A model generated the notes under the pieces. That model was given only the letters and a program-made list of their open reading frames with translations. It was not told the origin of the DNA and did not search any database. A stretch of DNA of 64,000 nucleotides from Gigaspora margarita. Lineage: Eukaryota > Glomeromycota > Glomeromycetes > Diversisporales > Gigasporaceae. Below are positions 63,769 through 64,000 of this stretch, in pieces (the first letter of the stretch is position 1; each line of letters starts with the position of its first letter). Where the stretch lies: positions 237,271-301,270 of the forward strand of contig WTPW01000852.1 in assembly GCA_009809945.1 (NCBI GenBank). The letters are read 5' to 3'. Position numbers and translations under genes: made by a program.

Positions 63769-64000
63769 AAACAGGAACAGTGACAAATATCGATTTTGTA
63801 GGCAAAAATATTTATCAATATGGACCAAAATTTGCTAATCAAAATGCATGATTTGGTATAACTAAATATAATTTGATCAATAAATTAACTTTCTGGCAAA
63901 TAGTTTGTTGATTGTCTACTTTTTGAAACTTACTAATAGTTCAGATTAGCCAAATTTGTTTCTAATTTTGCCCAAAGTAGTAGTATTCATCTGCAAATTA

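Overview
The window reads as a very AT-rich, gene-poor, repeat-packed nuclear segment of an arbuscular mycorrhizal fungus (Glomeromycotina, Rhizophagus-like). This is inferred from three long intronless F-box/leucine-rich-repeat genes of the type hugely expanded in those genomes, a degraded BED-type zinc-finger gene, fungal Tc1/mariner and RNase H-bearing LINE remnants, and dense small inverted-repeat elements. No rRNA gene, functional tRNA, operon or CRISPR array is visible. One 301-base run of N (39027-39327) and scattered single Ns mark assembly gaps.

The layout is a three-fold tandem segmental duplication, all copies in the same orientation. Unit 1 (about 1100-6470, truncated) carries F-box gene 1 (2596-4131, minus). 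Unit 2 (about 6960 to at least 30270) carries F-box gene 2 (19143-20675, minus). Unit 3 (about 40370 to the window end) carries F-box gene 3 (58562-60097, minus). Each gene is followed on its 3' side by the same ~1 kb non-coding stretch and a broken BED zinc-finger gene. A further diverged F-box remnant lies at 853-1017.

Because units 2 and 3 are paralogous, each gives the empty site for insertions in the other, so many elements can be delimited to the base with target-site duplications (TSDs). Unit 2 gained a Tc1/mariner element, several TA-flanked MITEs, a tRNA-headed retroposon and a 10-bp-TSD inverted-repeat element. Unit 3 gained a 5'-truncated LINE with a 17-bp TSD, a 6.5-kb element with hAT-like ends, a foldback MITE and a ~1.9-kb unidentified insertion. 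Older insertions (a 182-bp MITE and a decayed Tc1 transposase) are shared by units 2 and 3 and predate their separation.

The recurrent families are: (i) hAT-like elements with AGGACCCC ends and 8-bp TSDs; (ii) a family with AGGGTT ends and 10-bp TSDs whose arms are iterated CAAATCAAACT motifs; (iii) TA-flanked Tc1/mariner or pogo-like MITEs; (iv) a satellite of ~320-bp units, each made of two hairpin-forming palindromes; (v) a retroposon family with A-rich tails. Unit 2 also contains a ~3.4-kb imperfect palindrome (25276-28733). Only the three F-box genes look able to make protein. They probably encode substrate adaptors of SCF ubiquitin ligases; differences between them concentrate in the repeat (substrate-binding) half.
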